Of a stretch of 64,000 nucleotides of DNA, positions 59,175-64,000 are shown piece by piece. How positions within the stretch are numbered: the stretch's first letter is position 1; every line of letters starts with the position of its first letter. Source of the stretch: an uncultured Sphingomonadaceae bacterium (GTDB lineage Bacteria > Pseudomonadota > Alphaproteobacteria > Sphingomonadales > Sphingomonadaceae); NCBI GenBank assembly GCA_937996655.1, contig CALKUK010000012.1, forward strand, positions 372,001-436,000, read 5' to 3'. Below the pieces are notes generated by a model, which worked only from the letters and a program-made list of their open reading frames with translations, ran no database searches and was not told the DNA's origin. Position numbers and translations under genes: made by a program.

Positions 59175-60560
59175 ATGCCGCACCAGTTCAACGCCACCGC
59201 CCTGCGCGACTATGACATTCGCGGTGTCGTGGGCACTTCGCTCACCGAAGACGACGCCTGGGCCATTGGCCGCAGCTTTGCGACGCTGCTCAGGCGGGCG
59301 GGCGGCAAGACCGTCGTCGTTGGCTATGACGGGCGTCTGTCCTCGCCGATGTTAGAGGCCGCACTGGTCAGGGGATTGACCGAGAGTGGCGCTGATGTCG
59401 TGCGCATCGGCTTAGGGCCAACGCCAATGCTCTATTATGCCGAGGCCGTATTGAACGGTGTTGATGGCGGCATCCAGATAACCGGCAGCCACAATCCCTC
59501 CGACCACAATGGCTTCAAGATGGTGCAGGCCCATGCGCCGTTTTACGGGGCGGATATAAAGCGGCTCGCTGAACTCGCGGCGGCGGGCGACTGGGCGGTC
59601 GGGGCAGGGTCGGTCCGCGATCATGACATTCTGGACCAATATGTGGACCGGCTGGTCGAAGATTTCCGCGGCGGCACGTTCCGCATCGCTTGGGATGTGG
59701 GGAACGGCGCGGGCGGCGACGTGATCTCCGCGCTCGTCAAGCGCCTGCCGGGGGAACATCATCTGCTCTTTGCGGATATTGACGGCACTTTCCCCAACCA
59801 TCACCCGGACCCCACGATTGCCGAAAACCTCGCCGATCTGCGGCGCCTTGTCGCGGAGAAGAAACTCGATTTTGGACTGGCTTTTGATGGCGACGCAGAC
59901 CGGATCGGCGCGATTGACGGCGAAGGCCGCATTGTTTGGGGCGATCAGCTTTTGTCCATTTTGGTCGAGCCTGTGCTGAAGGACCTTCCCGGCAGCACAA
60001 TCATCGCCGACGTGAAGACCAGTCAGGCGCTGTTTGATCGTGTGGCGGCGCTCGGCGGCACGCCCTTCATGTGGAAGACCGGCCATAGCCATATGAAGGC
60101 CAAGATGGCCGCTTTGGGTGCACCCATTGGCGGGGAAATGACAGGCCACATCTTCTTCAAGCACCGCTGGTACGGCTTTGACGACGGCATTTACGCGGCG
60201 GTCCGGCTGATCGAGGCCATCCATGCGCTGGGCGGATCACTGACCGCGCTCAAATCGGCCATGCCCGTCCTCATCACCACACCGGAGCTGCGCTTTCGGG
60301 TCGAGGAAAGCCGCAAGTTTGCCGTGATTGAGGAAGTGCTCGCCCGGCTGGAAGCGCAAGGCGCGGAAGTCAATCGCACCGACGGCGCGCGGGTCAATAC
60401 GCCAGACGGCTGGTGGCTGCTGCGTGCCTCCAACACTGGCGCCGACCTCGTCGCCCGCGCTGAGGCAAAGGATCAGGCGGGGCTGAATCGGCTGCTCGCG
60501 GAGATCGATGCGCAGCTGGCGGCGTCAGGGGTGGGACGTAGCGAGGGTTTGAGGGCTTAG
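59175..60560 (+). CDS. pgmG: Phosphomannomutase/phosphoglucomutase
   Basis: Alpha-D-phosphohexomutase of 461 residues with the phosphoserine loop TGSHNPSDHNG (Ser active site), metal loop DGDADRIG, sugar loop GEMTGHIFF and a C-terminal phosphate-binding part RASNTGADLVARAEA. It interconverts hexose 6- and 1-phosphates for exopolysaccharide and LPS precursors; PgmG-type enzymes of sphingomonads serve gellan-type polymers. A REP-like element follows. Confidence 0.93.
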   Translation: MPHQFNATALRDYDIRGVVGTSLTEDDAWAIGRSFATLLRRAGGKTVVVGYDGRLSSPMLEAALVRGLTESGADVVRIGLGPTPMLYYAEAVLNGVDGGIQITGSHNPSDHNGFKMVQAHAPFYGADIKRLAELAAAGDWAVGAGSVRDHDILDQYVDRLVEDFRGGTFRIAWDVGNGAGGDVISALVKRLPGEHHLLFADIDGTFPNHHPDPTIAENLADLRRLVAEKKLDFGLAFDGDADRIGAIDGEGRIVWGDQLLSILVEPVLKDLPGSTIIADVKTSQALFDRVAALGGTPFMWKTGHSHMKAKMAALGAPIGGEMTGHIFFKHRWYGFDDGIYAAVRLIEAIHALGGSLTALKSAMPVLITTPELRFRVEESRKFAVIEEVLARLEAQGAEVNRTDGARVNTPDGWWLLRASNTGADLVARAEAKDQAGLNRLLAEIDAQLAASGVGRSEGLRA

Positions 60561-60589
60561 GAGGGCGCTCTTCGCCTGCGCCCCCCTCC

Positions 60590-60679
60590 CCGTTTGTGCT
60601 GAGCTTGTCGAAGCACTGTCCTTCTGTGCGCATCAGCGTGAAGAAAAGAACAGCCCTTCGACAAGCTCAGGGCAAACGG
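60590..60679. repeat. REP-like inverted repeat, family B (copy 2)
   Basis: Same element as at 11438-11523: left arm begins CCGTTTGTGCTGAGCTTGTC, right arm ends GCTCAGGGCAAACGG; the two arms are reverse complements with few mismatches. It lies between the convergent pgmG and methyltransferase genes. Confidence 0.75.
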
Positions 60680-60708
60680 TGTGCGTGTGGGGCTTTAAGC
60701 CGGGTGGC

Positions 60709-61479
60709 TCACCGCCGCACAATTCCGATCCCCAAATTCCCCTGCCCATAGTCATGGACCAGTTCCTCGGTCTGCTCGGTCGCCTTTAGTTCGTCCCAGA
60801 AGCGATGCACCTCGATTTCGGGGTCGAAGCGGTTCAGGATCACATCGTGCATCGCGATGAAGCCGTCGTCTGCCAACAGCGGGGAATAGAGGTCGTAATC
60901 GCGCTTCACGCCTTCGTAAGAGTGGTCGGCGTCGATCATCAGCACGTCGATCTTGCGACCCTTGAGCAGCGCTTCGATGCGCGTGCGTGTTTCGTCCAGA
61001 TGTGAGTTGGCGCGCATCAGATGGAGCGTCTGGCCGGGCTTGGCGAATTTGGCGTAGAGCTTTTCCTTCCACTTCGGGTAGCCGCCGCCGTTGCGGCCGA
61101 AGGGCAGGTCGAGGCTGATGATCGTCGCATCGTCCGCCGCGTGCTGGCAGAAGAGGAAAAGCGTCCCGCCCTTTGCCGTGCCGATCTCCACGATGACGCG
61201 TGGCTGCTTGTCGCGCACGCGCTTCATCAGCTCGCCGATTTCCCAAGGGTTCTGCAAGGGGCGGATGGCGCCGCCGCTTTCGGTCATGGTGAACTGGACG
61301 AGCTTGTCCGTCTCCGGTGAAAAAGCCCGCTGATCCAAAAGCTTCTTCATGGTCCCGGCGTTCATCCAGTCCTTGAAATTTTTTATCTGATAATTGCCAT
61401 AGGCAATCGCATTGATGAGGCCGACCGCTTTGCCTTCGCGCCGCATCTGGCGCAGTTGGGTCTTGAGGGTGGCGATCAT
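60709..61479 (-). CDS. SAM-dependent methyltransferase (CmcI-like)
   Basis: Class I methyltransferase of 256 residues resembling the cephalosporin-hydroxylase/CmcI group: IVEIGTAKGGTLFLF (motif I), ISLDLPFGRNGGGYPKW, IDVLMIDADHSYEGVKRDYDLY (the metal-binding acidic part) and DGFIAMHDVI. Substrate unknown; relatives act on polysaccharide or small-molecule hydroxyls. ATG 61479 has GGAG upstream. The open frame continues to 62127 only as a shadow of the helicase gene. Confidence 0.88.
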   Translation of the reverse strand: MIATLKTQLRQMRREGKAVGLINAIAYGNYQIKNFKDWMNAGTMKKLLDQRAFSPETDKLVQFTMTESGGAIRPLQNPWEIGELMKRVRDKQPRVIVEIGTAKGGTLFLFCQHAADDATIISLDLPFGRNGGGYPKWKEKLYAKFAKPGQTLHLMRANSHLDETRTRIEALLKGRKIDVLMIDADHSYEGVKRDYDLYSPLLADDGFIAMHDVILNRFDPEIEVHRFWDELKATEQTEELVHDYGQGNLGIGIVRR

Positions 61480-61625
61480 GTGCTGCTCCGGATTTGCGAC
61501 AGTTTCGCGCCGATTATCATAGTCGTTGGCGGCCTCCTCATGAAACATTGGTAAAGTTCGGGACTGTCCCGTTTCAAATCGGGCTGGAGCAAAAGCGTGA
61601 ACGCGGTGCATAGGGAGGCGTGACA

Positions 61626-64000
61626 TTGCTTCCGCCCCTTTTGCAAAACTGGTTTGAAAGCCGTGGCTGGCAGCCGCGCCGCTATCAACTGGAGATGCTG
61701 GCGGCGGCGCGCGCGGGGGAGCATGCCCTGCTTGTCGCGCCAACAGGGGCGGGCAAGACGCTGGCGGGGTTCCTCGCCACGCTGGCCGATCTGATCGACC
61801 GACCGACCGATGGCCTGCACACGCTCTACATCTCACCCTTGAAGGCGCTCGCGGTGGACGTGCGCCGCAACTTGCTGAAACCGATTGAAGAGATGGACCT
61901 CGACATCCGGGTCGAGACACGCACCGGCGACACGCCGTCCGACCGCAAGGCGCGGCAGCGGGCGAAGCCGCCGCATATCCTGCTGACGACGCCGGAGAGC
62001 CTGAGCCTGTTGCTCTCCTACCCCGACAGTTTCCAGATGTTCGCCGGGTTGAAGCGTATCGTGATCGACGAGATTCATGCTTTTGCGACGACGAAGCGCG
62101 GCGATCTGTTGAACCTCTCGCTCTCACGGTTGCAGACTATCGCCCCGCAGATGCGGCGGGCGGCACTGTCCGCCACCGTCGCTGACCCGGACGAGTATCG
62201 CGCTTGGCTGGCACCCGCTGGTGGCGATGTGCGCCTTGTGCAGGGGGACCCGGGTGCCCCGCCACAGCTCGACATTCTTCTCCCCGAAGACCGTGTTCCA
62301 TGGGCGGGCCATTCGGGGGCCTATGCTGTCGAACAAGTGATGGCGGAGATTGAGACGCACCAGACGACCATCGTGTTCTGCAATACGCGTGGCCTGTGCG
62401 AATTGATCTTTCAGGAATTGTGGAGCGCCAATGAACTGAAGCTCCCCATCGGCATCCACCATGGCAGCCTCGATATTGAGGCGCGCCGCAAGGTGGAGAC
62501 TGCGATGGCGGAGGGCCGCATCCGCGCGCTTGTTGCAACCGCCAGCCTCGATCTGGGGGTGGACTGGGGCAATGTCGATTGCGTCATCCAGATGGGCGCG
62601 CCCAAGGGCTCTTCCCGCCTGCTCCAACGCATCGGCCGCGCCAATCACCGGCTCGATGAGCCGTCCGAAGCGATCCTCGTGCCGGGCAACCGCTTTGAAT
62701 ATCTGGAGGCCTTGGCAGCTTATGATGCCATCCAAGAAGGCGTTCTGGATGGCGAGCCGTTCCGCGCAGGCAGCCTCGATGTCCTTGCTCAACACATCAT
62801 GGCCTGCGCCTGTGCCGATGCGTTTGACGCGGCGCAGCTGCTGGCCGAAGTCCGCAGCGCCTATCAATATGCGGACCTGACGCCAGAGATGTTCGCCCGC
62901 TTGCTCGATTTCATCGCAACCGGCGGATATGCGTTGCGGGCCTATGACCGGTTCCGCCGCCTGACCAAAGGCAAGGACGGCCTATGGCGCGTCACCCATC
63001 CGCAATTCATCGCGCAGCATCGGCTCAATGCGGGGATCATCGTCGATACGCCGATGCTGGATGTCCGCTTCAAAAATGGACGCCGCCTTGGGCAGTTGGA
63101 TGAGTATTTCGCCGCGAGCCTGATGCCGGGGGACACCTTTGCCTTTTCCGGCATGAGCCTTGAGGTCGAACGCACCGACGGCACCGATCTGATCGTGCGG
63201 GCCACGACCAAGAAAGCGCGCATCCCCAGCTATATGGGCGCGCGGATGCCGCTGACGACGCATCTGGCGTCGCGCGTGCGGCAGTTTCTTTATGACCGGA
63301 ACAGCTGGGCACGCTTTCCCGGAGATGTGCGTGAATGGCTGGAGATGCAGGCGCGTGTTTCGACCATCCCGGCACCGGGGGAACTGCTCGTCGAAACCTT
63401 CCCGCATGAAGAGATGCACTATCTCGTCATCTACAGCTTTGAAGGGTGGAATGCGCATCAGTCGCTCGCGATGCTCATCACGCGGCGGATGGAGGCCCGC
63501 GGGCTGCACCCCATTGGCTTTGTCGCCAATGACTATAGCTTTGCGATCTGGAGCTTGGAGCCGGTCGAGCATCCCGAAGAGCTTCTGTCGCGCGACATCA
63601 TGACCGATGAGTTCATCGACTGGGTTGAGAATTCCGCGCTGCTGAAACGCGCCTTCCGCGAAGTGGCCGTGATTGGCGGGCTGGTGGAACGGCAGATCCC
63701 CGGAAAGCGCAAGACAGGGCGGCAGGTGACGTTTTCAACCGACCTTATCTACGATGTGCTGCGTAAATATGAGCCGGACCATCTGCTGATCGAGGCAGCT
63801 TGGGCCGATGCGCGGACGCGGATGGCCGATGTCGGGCGTCTGGGCGCGCTGCTCGATCGCGCCACGCAAACCATGGTCCACCGCACGCTCACGCGGATCA
63901 GCCCGCTTGCCGTGCCCGTGATGGCGATCATCGGGCAGGAAAGCGTCGCGCAAGGTGCGGCAGACGACCAAATCCTGTTTGAGGCGGAAACACTGGCGCG
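61626..64000 (+). CDS. Ligase-associated DEXH-box DNA helicase (3' end beyond the window)
   Basis: Superfamily 2 helicase, 791 residues visible and no stop before the window end. Walker A is APTGAGKT, Walker B DEIHAF, motif III SATVAD, then VFCNTRG and IGRANHR of domain 2. The RGWQPRRYQLEML opening and total length near 800 match the Lhr-like helicase of the ligase-associated DNA repair group, encoded with a phosphoesterase, a nuclease and an ATP-dependent ligase; those neighbours would lie beyond 64000. TTG 61626 has GGAGG seven bases upstream; GTG 61620 is an alternative. Perhaps 20-30 residues are missing. Confidence 0.9.
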   Translation, partial: MLPPLLQNWFESRGWQPRRYQLEMLAAARAGEHALLVAPTGAGKTLAGFLATLADLIDRPTDGLHTLYISPLKALAVDVRRNLLKPIEEMDLDIRVETRTGDTPSDRKARQRAKPPHILLTTPESLSLLLSYPDSFQMFAGLKRIVIDEIHAFATTKRGDLLNLSLSRLQTIAPQMRRAALSATVADPDEYRAWLAPAGGDVRLVQGDPGAPPQLDILLPEDRVPWAGHSGAYAVEQVMAEIETHQTTIVFCNTRGLCELIFQELWSANELKLPIGIHHGSLDIEARRKVETAMAEGRIRALVATASLDLGVDWGNVDCVIQMGAPKGSSRLLQRIGRANHRLDEPSEAILVPGNRFEYLEALAAYDAIQEGVLDGEPFRAGSLDVLAQHIMACACADAFDAAQLLAEVRSAYQYADLTPEMFARLLDFIATGGYALRAYDRFRRLTKGKDGLWRVTHPQFIAQHRLNAGIIVDTPMLDVRFKNGRRLGQLDEYFAASLMPGDTFAFSGMSLEVERTDGTDLIVRATTKKARIPSYMGARMPLTTHLASRVRQFLYDRNSWARFPGDVREWLEMQARVSTIPAPGELLVETFPHEEMHYLVIYSFEGWNAHQSLAMLITRRMEARGLHPIGFVANDYSFAIWSLEPVEHPEELLSRDIMTDEFIDWVENSALLKRAFREVAVIGGLVERQIPGKRKTGRQVTFSTDLIYDVLRKYEPDHLLIEAAWADARTRMADVGRLGALLDRATQTMVHRTLTRISPLAVPVMAIIGQESVAQGAADDQILFEAETLA

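Noticed and set aside
61480..62127. N-terminal extension of the methyltransferase
   Set aside because: Arg-rich shadow of the helicase gene; ATG 61479 has a good ribosome binding site.

Overview
The window is ordinary chromosome of a high-GC alphaproteobacterium, most likely a member of the Sphingomonadales. The signs are a MipZ division ATPase, a DivK-type regulator followed by a DUF3572 gene, a two-domain cold-shock protein with a glycine-rich head, a PgmG-type phosphomannomutase, a NDUFA9-like gene next to uppP, and dispersed gtttgtgctgagcttgtcga-type inverted repeats. I cannot fix the genus. There is no phage, insertion sequence, plasmid backbone or CRISPR array. The only patch that looks foreign is an AT-richer islet with one HNH endonuclease (about 50.17-51.18 kb).

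Layout. 0.1-4.9 kb: a TauE/SafE permease converges on an assimilatory sulfur operon (cobA, DUF2849, cysI, DUF934, cysH; minus strand). 4.9-7.8 kb: astD and selO, same strand. 7.9-11.4 kb: an alpha/beta hydrolase overlapping a GT4 glycosyltransferase, then a nitronate-monooxygenase-like flavoprotein. 11.6-15.9 kb: amtB divergent from topA, then DUF1905. 15.9-19.5 kb: nrdAB with a long leader carrying two NrdR-box-like palindromes. 19.5-25.1 kb: small exported proteins and a TonB-dependent receptor preceded by a good PHO-box match. 25.2-36.9 kb: a complete type II secretion cluster (gspC to gspN in one overlapping run) plus the prepilin peptidase gspO. 37.1-40.6 kb: a fold-type-I PLP protein, a PlcP-like phospholipase C and an Agt-like lipid glycosyltransferase. 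40.7-43.8 kb: tRNA-Leu(CAG), a NDUFA9-like reductase, uppP and two exported proteins. 43.9-48.1 kb: a 3'-5' exonuclease, lptC, lptA, lptB and rpoN. 48.4-52.6 kb: the double cold-shock protein, a metallophosphoesterase, the HNH islet, dps and a GDT1-like protein. 52.8-56.8 kb: rpmG, divK, then an overlapping run of DUF3572, HAD, RidA, GDPD and FemAB-like genes. 56.8-64 kb: Sel1-like protein, panC, mipZ with a membrane J-domain gene, pgmG, a methyltransferase and a ligase-associated helicase cut off by the window end.

How the parts work together. The cys operon carries sulfate-derived APS through sulfite to sulfide, and cobA supplies the siroheme precursor for CysI. GspC-N and GspO form one secretion machine with its own pseudopilin peptidase. 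The Lpt genes build part of the LPS export bridge, and UppP recycles the lipid carrier. Phosphorus limitation may link several otherwise unrelated loci: the PHO-box match before the TonB receptor, a weaker PHO-like repeat array between gspO and the lipid cassette, and the PlcP/Agt pair, whose relatives swap phospholipids for glycolipids. That link is inference from motifs and needs testing. Coordinates include stop codons, and starts were chosen by eye from Shine-Dalgarno spacing, family conservation and overlaps.
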